Assembly: GCA_027486795.1 (NCBI GenBank)
Contig: JAIXOI010000039.1
Location: 1-64,000, forward strand
Length of the DNA stretch: 64,000 nucleotides
DNA from: Sphingobacteriales bacterium
GTDB lineage: Bacteria > Bacteroidota > Bacteroidia > Chitinophagales > CAIOSU01
Reading direction: 5' to 3'
In this document: positions 34,845 through 43,291 of the stretch, piece after piece
Position numbering within the stretch: the stretch's first letter is position 1
How the letters are laid out: each line of letters begins with the position of its first letter
Translations under genes and position numbers: made by a program
Notes under the pieces: model-generated
Told to the model about the DNA's origin: nothing
Seen by the model: the letters and a program-made list of their open reading frames with translations, nothing else
The model's database searches: none

Positions 34845-36570
34845 TGAGGCCGCAGCCCTAGGTGTAAAGAAAGTACGTCAATTTGTTCCTGCCGATTTTA
34901 TAGTGACCGATTGGGCTGCTTTGGAGCCCTTTTACAACGAATTGCTAGAAAGGCCACTAACTGCATTGTTTGCGGTGCAGCAATGGCTGCGCGACCGCAG
35001 TGAGTTGGATAGCGTAGTGAGCGAGGAATACCGTTGGCGGTACATAAACATGACGCGCGATACTCGCGACTTGGAAACCACCGAAAAGCTGCAGTTTTAT
35101 TACAAAGAGCTCGACCCAAAGCTTAATACTTACAATTTTAAGTTGAACGAAAAGTTGGTAGCATCGCCGTTTATTGACGAGCTAGACCCCAACCAATACT
35201 TCATATACCTGCGCAACGTGCGCAAGCAAATTGAACTTTACCGGGAAGAAAACCTTCCGTTGTTTAAGGAGTTGAAGCTAAAAGAGAATGAATATGCTTC
35301 GATAATTGGCAATATGGAAGTGGTGTATCAAAGTAAAACTTATACCCTACAGCAAGCCAGCAAATACCTTAAAAACCCTGACCGCAATGTGCGCGAAGAG
35401 GTTTACCGTATCGTTTCGGAAAGGCGCCATACCGACCAGCAAAAACTGGATGATTTGTTTGATGAGCTTATTAAGCTTCGCCATCAAGTAGCCCTTAATG
35501 CTGGCTTTGAGAACTTCCGTGATTACAAGTTTGCCTCCATGGGCAGGTTTGATTACACACCTGACGATTGCACGGCCTTTCACAATTCGGTAGCCGAAGT
35601 AGTGACGCCCGTGGTGGCCAATTTGGTTGCCAAGCGCAAGGATAAATTGGGCGTTGACCCACTTAGGCCGTGGGATTTGGATGTGGACACCGAAGGAAAG
35701 CAAGCCCTAAAGCCTTACGAAGATGGTGCTGACCTAACCAACAAAACCATTGAGGTGTTAGATAGCGTAGACCACTACTTTGCTGAGTGTTTGAGCAATA
35801 TGAAAGAGCATGGCTATCTTGATTTGGATTCGCGCTCGGGTAAGGCGCCAGGTGGCTACAACATGACCCTACCTGAAACCGGCTCAGCGTTTATTTTCAT
35901 GAACTCTGCTGGCTCTGACCGCGACGTGAAAACCATGGTACACGAAGCAGGCCACGCGGTACACTCGTTTTTGAGCCATCACCAAGAGCTAATGTATTTC
36001 CGTCAATACCCATCGGAAGTGGCAGAATTGGCCTCCATGAGCATGGAACTATTTACTATGCCACATTGGAGCGTTTTTTATGCCGATAGTGAAGAGTTGA
36101 AACAATCGCAAAAACTACAATTGGAAGGCATACTAAAAGTATTGCCTTGGATAGCCATTATTGATAAATTTCAACACTGGATATATACCAATCCTACCCA
36201 CACCCAGCAACAGCGCAAAGATACTTGGCTAGCTATTTATCGCGAGTTTCATGCTAGCGATCCAACGAATTGGAATGGCTTGGAAGAGCAACTGGCCTAC
36301 ATGTGGCACAAGCAGCTACATTTGTTCGAGGTACCTTTTTATTACATTGAGTATGGTATGGCCCAATTAGGCGCAGTAGCTATGTGGCGCCAAATGCTAA
36401 AGCATGGCCACCATGCTATCGAAAACTATAAAGCGGCCCTAGCCCTTGGCTATACCCGCCCCATTGGCGAAATATACAGCACCGCAGGCGTTGAGTTCCG
36501 TTTCGATAAGGATTATATCAATGAGTTGGTATCGTTCCTGTTGGGCGAGTATGCCAAGTACGAGAGCTAA
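34837..36570 (+). CDS. M3 family oligoendopeptidase (PepF-like)
   Basis: 577 residues. The open frame reaches back to 34681, but that part is a lysine-rich translation of the neighbour's tail in another frame; ATG 34837 (MSNEAAALGVKKVRQFVP) fits the family. Zinc site HEAGH at residues 369-373 (TMVHEAGHAVHSF) and a third-ligand region SEVAELASMSMELF about 27 residues later. Other M3 landmarks: GKAPGGYNMTLPETGSAFIFMN, DKFQHWIYTNPTHT, YYIEYGMAQLGAVAMWR and GEIYSTAGVEF. It degrades oligopeptides in the cytoplasm. Length is typical. Confidence 0.93.
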   Translation: MSNEAAALGVKKVRQFVPADFIVTDWAALEPFYNELLERPLTALFAVQQWLRDRSELDSVVSEEYRWRYINMTRDTRDLETTEKLQFYYKELDPKLNTYNFKLNEKLVASPFIDELDPNQYFIYLRNVRKQIELYREENLPLFKELKLKENEYASIIGNMEVVYQSKTYTLQQASKYLKNPDRNVREEVYRIVSERRHTDQQKLDDLFDELIKLRHQVALNAGFENFRDYKFASMGRFDYTPDDCTAFHNSVAEVVTPVVANLVAKRKDKLGVDPLRPWDLDVDTEGKQALKPYEDGADLTNKTIEVLDSVDHYFAECLSNMKEHGYLDLDSRSGKAPGGYNMTLPETGSAFIFMNSAGSDRDVKTMVHEAGHAVHSFLSHHQELMYFRQYPSEVAELASMSMELFTMPHWSVFYADSEELKQSQKLQLEGILKVLPWIAIIDKFQHWIYTNPTHTQQQRKDTWLAIYREFHASDPTNWNGLEEQLAYMWHKQLHLFEVPFYYIEYGMAQLGAVAMWRQMLKHGHHAIENYKAALALGYTRPIGEIYSTAGVEFRFDKDYINELVSFLLGEYAKYES

Positions 36571-37032
36571 CAAGCAACTATTTCATTGAGGTTGAATTAT
36601 GGGATTTTGGCCTATAGTTGCGTCATTCTTGCTTTATCCGTCTTAGTGCAGTTTCAATTACGCGAAACATTCACTGTTTAGCCCATTATGAGCCGCCAAC
36701 GGGAAAAATCAGCGAAGCCCAAATAAATACAAATAGCAATAGGAGACCCCGTGCCCGACCTATAAGGTTTGCGGAGGTAATGCTGGAGTTTCCAGATGAC
36801 AAAGATGTATAGATGGCCTACTTGAACGGCACGCCCTACTACGTTGCAGCAATACCAAGTGGAGACTAAGGCAAAATTCATTGGGAGTTAATGATAGCGC
36901 CTATAAACCTCAATTTGAACTCGCTAATTTTTGTTAAAAGTCAGCTTTTGGAGACATTTTTTTCGACTTTGTATAATAAGGCATCTTTTGTTGCGTTTTA
37001 GCAGTATAAAACAAAAACGAACGCAAGTGCCT
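36571..37032. other. Long spacer with no recognisable feature
   Basis: 462 bp. Open frames here are short, low-quality and not similar to anything I know. The sequence may be decayed coding DNA (several stop-interrupted stretches rich in AT-balanced codons) but no family can be named. No tRNA-like cloverleaf seen. Confidence 0.4.
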
Positions 37033-37272
37033 ATGAATGAAATTTTTACCCACAACGATTTAATACGCAAAGTTTATGGTGAAACGGGAGTGACTGAAAA
37101 CCAAGCCATCGCCGAAGCCTGCGGCACCAGTTTTGAAATTCAAGAAGAAATGGATCAATTAGAACAGGTTAAGCAACTTTTGGATACCGCTTGGCAACGT
37201 CCTCGCACCGCCATCATCAAAAACATCATGCGCTACAGCTTAGAGCAAAAGCTCGCTGGCATGGGCAACTAA
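37033..37272 (+). CDS. Small conserved-looking protein (79 aa)
   Basis: The open frame extends to 36931 but the natural start is ATG 37033 (MNEIFTHNDLIRKVYGE), which yields a compact, mostly helical, acidic-to-neutral protein: ENQAIAEACGTSFEIQEEMDQLEQVKQLLDTAWQRPRTAIIKNIMRYSLEQKLAGMGN. The last part looks like a basic helix that could touch nucleic acid or a partner protein. No family recognised. It is followed within 25 bp by a strong terminator, so it is expressed as a single-gene unit. Confidence 0.7.
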   Translation: MNEIFTHNDLIRKVYGETGVTENQAIAEACGTSFEIQEEMDQLEQVKQLLDTAWQRPRTAIIKNIMRYSLEQKLAGMGN

Positions 37273-37294
37273 GGTTGCATTTGCGTCTTTTATC

Positions 37295-37334
37295 AAAAAG
37301 CGGACATCGCCCAAGGCGTTGGTCCGCTTTTTTT
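37295..37334 (+). terminator. Rho-independent terminator after the 79-aa gene
   Basis: AAAAAGCGGAC paired with GTCCGCTTTTTT, 16-base loop, T-run of seven. Strong and correctly placed. Confidence 0.85.
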
Positions 37335-37420
37335 ATGTCCTGTTTTTAAAACAAAATATGTAAGCTCCTCCCCATTTTTCAGGGGGAGGCTGGGAGGGGG
37401 TTGCTGAGTTAAGCAGTAAA

Positions 37421-38266
37421 TTAAAACCCCCACAACTCCAGCTGCACCTTGTGCTCCAGCAATTGCTCGGTGCTGTCGGGTAAGGCAATGAAAAAGTCAA
37501 GACCCGTAAAATCCTCCACTTCATCCACACTCATGGCATACTCATAAAGGTCTTTGTTTCCTTTTTCATGCTTCATCAAAAAACCCACCGACTTATAATA
37601 CGGTGGCGAAACATCCATTACCACCTTATAAAAATAATCGGGTACGCCTACCTCATTGCCACCAATGGTTTTAGTGGAGTTTTTAAATACAGGGCCCGTA
37701 ACCACAATCAATCGTTCTTCGCTCACGGCCCAGTCGCGCACCTTATCTTCCAGCACCTTCCAGATGCCGCCATTAAACTCTTGTAGCTGGGGGCTCATGT
37801 TGCTCAGCAAAAAGCTCTCGGCCATGGCCGTGGTGCTCCATTTCATATCGGCTGCGGGTGCTAGGTGCCCACGGCTATAGCCACTGCCCTTATAGTCCTG
37901 CAGGGCAGCCGAGCCTGTGGCCACCGCATCGTCGGCATTAAAGTAATCCCTACGGTTGGCCTTACCAAACAGCACCATGCTATCCGTAAGCACATAAGCC
38001 ACCCATGCCGCCTGCTCGGTAGCTTCGTTGTAAGCCAGCGTATAACCCGTGTGCTCCACTAGCTGCCATTGGGGCAGGCTGGTGGGTAGCAGTTGTTTAT
38101 AGTCGCTGCTTATGGTGGATGTAACTTCATGGCCCTTTATCGGCTCCGTGGGTTGCTGGTTTCGATACTGCCATAGCAAATACAGAAACGCCACTATGAG
38201 CAGTATTATGCCCAATGATAGCAGCCAAGAGGTGGATTGTGTATTTTTGCGGGGTTGACGAGCCAT
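37421..38266 (-). CDS. DNA/RNA non-specific endonuclease (NUC family), membrane-anchored
   Basis: 281 residues from ATG 38266 (the open frame's upstream extension to 38344 lies inside the divergent tsaC gene and is rejected). N-terminal anchor or signal (WLLSLGIILLIVAFLYLLWQY, residues 14-34), then the NUC domain: YSRGHLAPAADM with the SRGH motif at 131-134 (H134 is the general base; most relatives have DRGH), SFLLSNMSPQ with the metal-ligand asparagine N156, VVTGPVF and DYFYKVVMD. Probably degrades extracellular or periplasmic nucleic acid. The start is only 4 bp from the start of the divergent tsaC gene, so each promoter must overlap the other coding region. Confidence 0.9.
   Translation of the reverse strand: MARQPRKNTQSTSWLLSLGIILLIVAFLYLLWQYRNQQPTEPIKGHEVTSTISSDYKQLLPTSLPQWQLVEHTGYTLAYNEATEQAAWVAYVLTDSMVLFGKANRRDYFNADDAVATGSAALQDYKGSGYSRGHLAPAADMKWSTTAMAESFLLSNMSPQLQEFNGGIWKVLEDKVRDWAVSEERLIVVTGPVFKNSTKTIGGNEVGVPDYFYKVVMDVSPPYYKSVGFLMKHEKGNKDLYEYAMSVDEVEDFTGLDFFIALPDSTEQLLEHKVQLELWGF
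38242..38249 (+). promoter_or_regulatory. Possible -7 box for tsaC inside the nuclease gene
   Basis: TATTTTTG, a full match to TAnnTTTG, 21 bp before the tsaC ATG at 38271. It overlaps codons 6-9 of the nuclease gene. No clear -33 TTG. Confidence 0.45.
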
Positions 38267-38270
38267 AAAG

Positions 38271-39227
38271 ATGACGAAAATAGGAAAAGACCTTGCCCTA
38301 GCCAAACAACTGCTGCAAAGTGGCGAATTGGTTGCCATACCCACCGAAACGGTCTATGGCCTGGCGGCTAATGGACTCAACCCCGAAGCCGTGGCGCGCA
38401 TATTCGAGGCCAAAAACCGCCCGAGCTTTAATCCCCTGATATTGCATGTGGCCGATACGGCCCACGCCAAGGCTTTGACGAGCAATTTCCCGCCCAAGGC
38501 ACAACTGCTAGCCGATACTTTTTGGCCCGGTCCGCTTACCATAGTGCTGCCGCGCCATGCCTCGGTGCCCGATATTGTTACTGGTGGACTAGAGACCGTG
38601 GCCCTGCGTGTACCTGCCCATAGCCTTACACTGGAGTTGCTGCGCTCGCTGCCGTTTCCGTTGGCGGCACCTAGTGCCAACCCATCGGGCTATATAAGCC
38701 CTACACAGCCGCTGCATGTGGCCGAACAGCTAAACGATAAGGTGGCATATATATTAGATGGTGGCGCATCATCGGTAGGCGTAGAAAGCACCATAGTAAT
38801 GGTAAAGGATGATGAGGTATATCTATTGCGCCAAGGCGGCATTAGCGAGGAAACCTTAATGGCGGTTGTAGGGCATATTACCCATGCACCCGATGCACAT
38901 AACCAACCTTTAGCACCAGGTATGTTACTAAACCACTACGCACCCAGTAAACGGGTGCTGTTGGGCAACTTAAACTTGCTTTATGGACAGCATTACCATG
39001 AGCGTGTTGGGGTATTGGCGTTTAAAGAACCGCTGCCAGAAGTACCTTTGGCACAGCAACGTATATTATCGCCAAAAGGAGATTTAGCCGAAGCAGCAGC
39101 CAATGTATTTGCTTACCTACGGGAGCTGGATAAACTGGATATTGACCTCATTATTGCCGAACCTGTGCCTCACAACGGTATCGGGCGGGCCGTAAACGAC
39201 CGCCTGCAGCGCGCTAGCGAAAAGTAA
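38271..39227 (+). CDS. tsaC: Threonylcarbamoyl-AMP synthase (Sua5/YrdC/TsaC)
   Basis: 318 residues, so it is the long Sua5 type with an extra C-terminal domain. Signatures: GELVAIPTETVYGLAANGL (start of the YrdC fold), FEAKNRPSFNPLILHV (ATP/bicarbonate-binding KxR region), FWPGPLTIVLPR, VALRVPAH and PLAAPSANPSGYISPT. The C-terminal part has APGMLLNHYAPSKRVLL, the Sua5 linker motif. It makes threonylcarbamoyl-AMP for the t6A modification of tRNAs reading ANN codons. Housekeeping gene; divergent from the nuclease with starts 4 bp apart. Confidence 0.94.
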   Translation: MTKIGKDLALAKQLLQSGELVAIPTETVYGLAANGLNPEAVARIFEAKNRPSFNPLILHVADTAHAKALTSNFPPKAQLLADTFWPGPLTIVLPRHASVPDIVTGGLETVALRVPAHSLTLELLRSLPFPLAAPSANPSGYISPTQPLHVAEQLNDKVAYILDGGASSVGVESTIVMVKDDEVYLLRQGGISEETLMAVVGHITHAPDAHNQPLAPGMLLNHYAPSKRVLLGNLNLLYGQHYHERVGVLAFKEPLPEVPLAQQRILSPKGDLAEAAANVFAYLRELDKLDIDLIIAEPVPHNGIGRAVNDRLQRASEK

Positions 39228-39264
39228 AGGTGAGAAAGTACAAAGGTTTGTTTACGAATCTCAA

Positions 39265-39306
39265 TCGTAAATCGTAAATCGTAAATCGTAAATCGTAAAT
39301 CGTAAA
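39265..39306. repeat. Six tandem copies of TCGTAAA
   Basis: Exact 7 bp unit repeated six times, between tsaC and a convergent outer-membrane protein gene. Preceded by TTTACGAATC, which is a near complement of the unit, so a hairpin is possible. Confidence 0.8.
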
Positions 39307-39312
39307 TCAATC

Positions 39313-39960
39313 CTACTTAATCACCGTAGTTATACCAAACGAGCCGTAGCCGTATGAAGTGTAGCCCATTTCGATAAAGAAACCGAAGCGTGGCAACACC
39401 ATGCTGCGCACTCCTAGTGCCGCGCCGCCGCGAATGCGCTGGTTGGCGTCCATAAAGTCCATATTGGCTTTGCTACCGTCGGCAAAAAGCACACTATAAC
39501 CCACGTGGCCAGTAACATAGGCATCTACATAGTCAGTAAGCATGGGCTTGTTAATCAGCTTTTGCAACAAGGGCATAAAATGGTAGCTACCACGAATGCC
39601 GAGCATTACTTGGTGGTATTTTAGGTTACCATCTTGTATGCGATTCTGGTCAGGCTCAACCTGCTTTACGTTTTTAAGCATAAAGTAAGTTAACATAGGC
39701 CCGATGGTGAAGTTCTTGAAAGCCGTAGCCTCAATCTGTAAGTTTACGGGCATTGATACTGCTCGCTGCTTGCTTACCATAATGTTGCTAAAACTTATGA
39801 TAAAGCTGCCAGGGTTTCGATAAAAAACAGGTTTATCTAGCACCTGCTCCTCCGTAGGAACTACTGCAGGCTTCTCAGGCGCCTCATCACCAGAACTAAT
39901 CTGGGCAACGGCCGACAAAGAAAACAAAGCACATAAGCAAAAGATCCACAAGCTTTTCAT
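39313..39960 (-). CDS. Outer-membrane beta-barrel-like protein
   Basis: 215 residues with signal peptide (MKSLWIFCLCALFSLSAVAQ). After a short Glu/Pro linker, the body shows alternating strands (SFIISFSNIMVS, AVSMPVNLQIEATAF, IGPMLTYFML, HQVMLGIRGSYHF, AYVTGHVGYSVLF, RGGAALGVRSM, FGFFIEMGYTSYGYGSFGITTVIK). This fits a small outer-membrane barrel (8 strands or so) and the terminal aromatic/Lys signature. No specific family recognised. Downstream (past the stop, right side of the plus strand) lies the TCGTAAA tandem array. Confidence 0.7.
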   Translation of the reverse strand: MKSLWIFCLCALFSLSAVAQISSGDEAPEKPAVVPTEEQVLDKPVFYRNPGSFIISFSNIMVSKQRAVSMPVNLQIEATAFKNFTIGPMLTYFMLKNVKQVEPDQNRIQDGNLKYHQVMLGIRGSYHFMPLLQKLINKPMLTDYVDAYVTGHVGYSVLFADGSKANMDFMDANQRIRGGAALGVRSMVLPRFGFFIEMGYTSYGYGSFGITTVIK

Positions 39961-40011
39961 AGCTAAGGTTTTAGTTTTAACTTTTACTTATACGATTGTT
40001 AGGCGCAAAAG

Positions 40012-40100
40012 TTATGTACCGATTAATTGATGTACCAATGTACCAATTGAATTATGATTCATTTCATTGGTACATCAGCACATTTGCACATCAGCACATT
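40012..40100. repeat. Intergenic word repeat with inverted halves (GTACCAATG / CATTGGTAC words)
   Basis: ATGTACC and TGTACCAATGTACCAATTG on the left, CATTGGTACATCAGCACATT-type words on the right; the words are partly reverse complements. Between the beta-barrel gene and the Nfu gene. Confidence 0.6.
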
Positions 40101-40104
40101 AAAG

Positions 40105-40674
40105 TTATCCTGCTTCCGCCACCACTTCCCTTACTTCGGGTATCATTTTTTGCAACAGGCCTTCAATGCCGGCTTTTAGGGTCATGGTGCTGCTAGGGCA
40201 GCCACTGCAAGAACCTTGCATCACGAGGCTCACTACGCCGTCGTTAAACGATTTGAAGATGATGTTGCCACCGTCCATTTCAACGGCAGGTTTCACAAAT
40301 TTATCTAGCGTGGCCACAATGCGCTGCTCCAGTTCGGTAAGATTAGAGTCTACTTGAGTAGCTTCTACCTCAACCATTGGGCGTAGGATGGGTTTTTCGT
40401 CGGTAATGTAGGTACGCAAAAAGTCGCGCACTGGTGGTATTACCTCAATCCACTCAAACTCTGGGTCTTTGGTTATGGTCACAAAGTTGGCAGAGATATA
40501 TACGCCCTTTACGTAAGGCAACTCAAATAACGCCTTTGGCAATGGCTCGTCTTGCGACGATTCCGCATCGCGAAAATCGGCATTACGCTCTTTGCTCAAC
40601 AAACGGTTGATTACAAACTTCAGCGAATCAGGGTTGGGGGTATATTCGGTAAATATTTCGATAGGAGCAGACAT
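40105..40674 (-). CDS. NifU/NfuA-type Fe-S cluster carrier
   Basis: 189 residues in two domains. Residues 1-95 are the Scaffold Nfu/NifU N-terminal domain (FTEYTPNPDSLKFVIN, LFELPYVKGVYISANFVTITKD). Residues 110-189 are a NifU C-terminal domain with CSGCPSS (C156 and C159 as cluster ligands), preceded by VATLDKFVKPAVEMDGGNIIF. It carries and delivers 4Fe-4S clusters to client apoproteins. The protein is a complete Nfu of the type common in Bacteroidota. Upstream of it, across a 106 bp repeat-rich spacer, lies glyQS on the same strand. Confidence 0.93.
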   Translation of the reverse strand: MSAPIEIFTEYTPNPDSLKFVINRLLSKERNADFRDAESSQDEPLPKALFELPYVKGVYISANFVTITKDPEFEWIEVIPPVRDFLRTYITDEKPILRPMVEVEATQVDSNLTELEQRIVATLDKFVKPAVEMDGGNIIFKSFNDGVVSLVMQGSCSGCPSSTMTLKAGIEGLLQKMIPEVREVVAEAG

Positions 40675-40675
40675 A

Positions 40676-40785
40676 GAAGTAGATTTCAGATATGAAATGA
40701 CAAATGAGAAACAGCAACAAGACGTGATTAGTTTACTATCCTATCTTTTGTTTGTCATCTCTCATCTCTTATTTGTTATTTTAAA
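40676..40785. repeat. Intergenic word repeat (ATGAGAA / CTCATCTC words)
   Basis: Words GACAAATGAG and GTCATCTCTCATCTC form imperfect inverted halves between Nfu and the GlyRS gene. The right side ends inside the GlyRS 3' end. Confidence 0.45.
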
Positions 40786-42313
40786 GCAGGTGTTTCCAGC
40801 CCACTTTTTTACCCACAATAGCTTCAAGGGTATCAATGGATACACGTTCTTGGGCCATGGTGTCGCGGTCGCGGAGGGTAACGGTATTATCTTCCAGCGT
40901 TTGGTGGTCGATGGTGATGCAATACGGCGTGCCCAACGCATCTTGACGACGGTAGCGCTTGCCGATGCTGTCCTTCTCATCGTAAAACAATTGGTGGTCG
41001 AATTTCAATAAGCTCATTACCTCGCGGGCTTTTTCTGGCAGGCCGTCTTTCTTCATCAATGGTAATACACCCACTTTAATTGGTGCCAAAAAGGCCGGTA
41101 AAGCCAATACCACCCGGCTCTCGCCATTTTCTAAGGTTTCCTCTTTGTAGCTGTTGCAAAGCACGGCCAAGAAAGTACGGTTAAGTCCCACAGAGGTTTC
41201 TACCACATAAGGTACATAGTGCTCGTTAATCTCCGGGTCGAAGTAGCGAAGCTTCTTGCCACTGTGCTTCTCATGCTGGGTAAGGTCATAATCGGTACGA
41301 GAGTGGATACCTTCCATTTCCTTGAATCCGAACGGATAATCAAACTCAATATCAACGGCAGCGTTGGCGTAGTGGGCAGTTTTCAAGTGGTCGTGAAAGC
41401 GAAGTTTATCAGCGCCGAAGCCCAAGGCGCGGTGCCATTTCATTCGAGAATCTTTCCAGTAGTTGTACCACTGCATTTCCTCGCCCGGGCGAACGAAGAA
41501 TTGCATCTCCATTTGCTCAAACTCGCGGGTACGGAAGATAAACTGGCGCGCCACAATCTCGTTACGGAACGCTTTACCTACCTGGGCAATACCAAACGGA
41601 ATGCGCTGGCGGCTGGTGTTCAATACATTCAAAAAGTTAACGAAAATACCCTGTGCGGTTTCCGGCCTTAGGTATATGGTAGATGACTCGTCGGCCACCG
41701 AACCCAATTGGGTGCTGAACATCAGGTTAAACTGGCGTACCTCCGTCCAGTTGCGGGTACCGCTCACTGAGCAGGCAATCTCCAGGTCTTCAATAATCTG
41801 TTTAATCTCCGCCATATCGCCCGCCTCTAGCGCGGCTTTAAAACGGGTCTCTATCTCGTCCATTTTGGCTTGGTTGCGCAAAATGTTTGGGTTGGTGGCA
41901 CGAAACTGGGCCTCATCAAAGGCATCGCCAAAGCGCTTTTGTGCCTTCTCCACTTCTTTGTCGTTCTTTTGGCGGTACTTTTCCACTACATCCTCAATCA
42001 ACACATCGGCACGGTAGCGTTTCTTGCTGTCCTTGTTGTCAATAAGCGGATCGTTAAAGGCATCCACGTGGCCACTGGCCTTCCAGGTGGTAGGGTGCAT
42101 AAATATGGCCGAGTCAAGCCCCACGATGTTTTCGTGCAGTTGTACCATGGCTTTCCACCAAAAGTCTTGGATGTTCTTTTTCAGTTCTATGCCATAGGGG
42201 CCATAGTCGTACACAGCACCCAAACCGTCATATATTTCGCTTGAAGGGAAGATAAATCCGTACTCCTTACAGTGGGAGACAATGTTCTTAAACAAATCGT
42301 CTTGCTGGCTCAT
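40781..42313 (-). CDS. glyQS: Glycyl-tRNA synthetase (class II, homodimeric type)
   Basis: 510 residues. Class II signatures: N-terminal ...KEYGFIFPSSEIYDGLGAVYDYGPYGIELKKNI, motif 2 region GKAFRNEIVARQFIFRTREFEQMEMQFFV, ERD-type insertion, and motif 3 AVDIEFDYPF... ending RYRRQDALGTPYCITIDHQTLEDNTVTLRDRDTMAQERV for anticodon binding. This is the single-chain type rather than alpha2beta2. It charges tRNA-Gly. Essential housekeeping gene. Its upstream side carries a short TCCATGG-type word repeat. Confidence 0.96.
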   Translation of the reverse strand: MSQQDDLFKNIVSHCKEYGFIFPSSEIYDGLGAVYDYGPYGIELKKNIQDFWWKAMVQLHENIVGLDSAIFMHPTTWKASGHVDAFNDPLIDNKDSKKRYRADVLIEDVVEKYRQKNDKEVEKAQKRFGDAFDEAQFRATNPNILRNQAKMDEIETRFKAALEAGDMAEIKQIIEDLEIACSVSGTRNWTEVRQFNLMFSTQLGSVADESSTIYLRPETAQGIFVNFLNVLNTSRQRIPFGIAQVGKAFRNEIVARQFIFRTREFEQMEMQFFVRPGEEMQWYNYWKDSRMKWHRALGFGADKLRFHDHLKTAHYANAAVDIEFDYPFGFKEMEGIHSRTDYDLTQHEKHSGKKLRYFDPEINEHYVPYVVETSVGLNRTFLAVLCNSYKEETLENGESRVVLALPAFLAPIKVGVLPLMKKDGLPEKAREVMSLLKFDHQLFYDEKDSIGKRYRRQDALGTPYCITIDHQTLEDNTVTLRDRDTMAQERVSIDTLEAIVGKKVGWKHLL

Positions 42314-42333
42314 GGGCGCAAAGATAAATATTG

Positions 42334-42370
42334 TAGTCCATAGTCCATGGACGATGGTCGATGGAAAAAT
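42334..42370. repeat. Intergenic word repeat (TCCATGG / GATGG words)
   Basis: AGTCCATAGTCCATGGACGATGGTCGATGG-type tandem words in the spacer upstream of glyQS. TCCATGG is self-complementary. The same word family recurs at 54630-54682. Confidence 0.55.
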
Positions 42371-42396
42371 TTAAAGTGTTGTAAGTAGATGGACGG

Positions 42397-42434
42397 TAGC
42401 CAAATTGGCTCCAGAAATAAAGCCAATCTGGCTA
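42397..42434. repeat. Hairpin at the 3' end of the toxin-antitoxin pair
   Basis: 14 bp inverted repeat with one mismatch, TAGCCAAATTGGCT (42397-42410) and AGCCAATCTGGCTA (42421-42434), 10 bp loop. The right arm overlaps the last codons/stop of the toxin gene at 42432. Each arm is itself nearly palindromic. No T-run, so it may stabilise the mRNA end rather than terminate. Confidence 0.6.
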
Positions 42435-42761
42435 GTCATTTAAGAACTTCAATAAAGCCTCTAGTTCTTTATCGGTAATATTTTCTTTCTCCGACTTATC
42501 AAATACTGAAAGTAAATAAACGATATTTCCCTTGATGTAAACATTGGTAATTACTCTTGCTCCTGCCGATTTCCCCTTTCCTTTGGCCGATATTGCCATT
42601 CTTATTTTATAACAATCTTTCCCTAACGATACTCCCTGCTTAGGGTCTTTCTCAATTTCATCAAGAAGGTGGGCTAAATCGACTTTTATTGACCGATACT
42701 TTTTGGCCAACTTTTTAAGCTCTCGCTCAAAATTTTCGGTATATACTATCTCAAAGCTCAT
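42432..42761 (-). CDS. RelE/ParE-superfamily toxin
   Basis: 109 residues with the compact RelE-type layout: IVYTENFERELKKLAKKYRSIKVDLAHLLDEIEKDP, then the beta-sheet part DCYKIRMAISAKGKGKSAGARVITNVYIKGNIVYLLSVFDKSEKENITDKELEALLKFLND. The conserved pattern IRMA...GxRVI...VYLL.VYDKS/FDKSEKENI is typical for the RelE-like toxins that act as mRNA interferases; catalytic residues are weakly conserved in this subfamily. Its ATG overlaps the upstream antitoxin by 11 bp. Part of a type II toxin-antitoxin module. Confidence 0.85.
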   Translation of the reverse strand: MSFEIVYTENFERELKKLAKKYRSIKVDLAHLLDEIEKDPKQGVSLGKDCYKIRMAISAKGKGKSAGARVITNVYIKGNIVYLLSVFDKSEKENITDKELEALLKFLND

Positions 42762-42957
42762 CCACTAATTGGCGGGCCGATTTCAATTTGATTTTACCTT
42801 CTTTGGCAAGGTTTACTTGGTCTATTGCTTCTTTTAATCCAGCTATGGCCCTAGCTTTTGAAGGTGAAATTTCTTTAGTTTTTACGTAAGGAAAACTCTT
42901 AAGAAGCTCCATGATGAAGTCCGCCTTTTCATCCTTAATGTCCAATAGTAGTTTCAT
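42751..42957 (-). CDS. Cognate antitoxin of the RelE-like toxin
   Basis: 68 residues from ATG 42957 (MKLLLDIKDEKADFIMELLKSF); the frame reaches back to 43017 but a promoter lies there. The N-terminus looks like a short beta-strand plus helix (MKLLLDIKDEKADFIMELLKSFPYVKTKEI) and the C-terminus a Lys-rich helix (KARAIAGLKEAIDQVNLAKEGKIKLKSARQLVDEL), a layout common in RelE partners. It should bind and neutralise the toxin and repress the operon. The 11 bp overlap with the toxin gene supports coupled translation. Confidence 0.75.
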   Translation of the reverse strand: MKLLLDIKDEKADFIMELLKSFPYVKTKEISPSKARAIAGLKEAIDQVNLAKEGKIKLKSARQLVDEL

Positions 42958-42986
42958 TTCAATAACCTTTACTGCAAAACGCATTT

Positions 42987-43017
42987 TAAAGATAAATGGT
43001 TTGTGGCTGGGTTGCAA
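42987..43017 (-). promoter_or_regulatory. Promoter of the toxin-antitoxin operon
   Basis: Minus strand: TTG at 43017-43015, 20 bp spacer, TATCTTTA at 42994-42987 (7 of 8 matches to TAnnTTTG). This fits transcription starting near 42980 and the antitoxin start at 42957. Confidence 0.5.
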
Positions 43018-43291
43018 ATTTTTATGTCCGAAGAATTATCTTCCTATAATTGGTCATTTCTCATTTCATATCCCATATTTGACAACTCTCGCCTCAGGAG
43101 CGGAGGTAAGATTTACGAATGAGCCATGCCATAAATAGTCCTAACAACCTGCATGATTCACTTAACATAAAACTAGCCTTGCGGGGGTTACTATTCAAAA
43201 CCAATAGATACAAGCAACCCGTAAATTAACCCCAACCCGACCCAGTAACCCTTTTTTTTGTATCTTAACCTGCCCAAAACAACAACCCGCG
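43018..43291. other. Spacer between the toxin-antitoxin pair and the dehydrogenase
   Basis: No gene. It contains a repeat-like word (TCATTTCTCATTTCATATCCC) at about 43058-43078 and a partial copy (43085-43105) of the palindromic TCTCGCCTCAGG word that also occurs near 54760. Confidence 0.4.

Noticed and set aside
36678..36881. Minus-strand open frame in the 36.6-37.0 kb spacer
   Set aside because: Sequence low quality with no family similarity; considered possible decayed DNA only.
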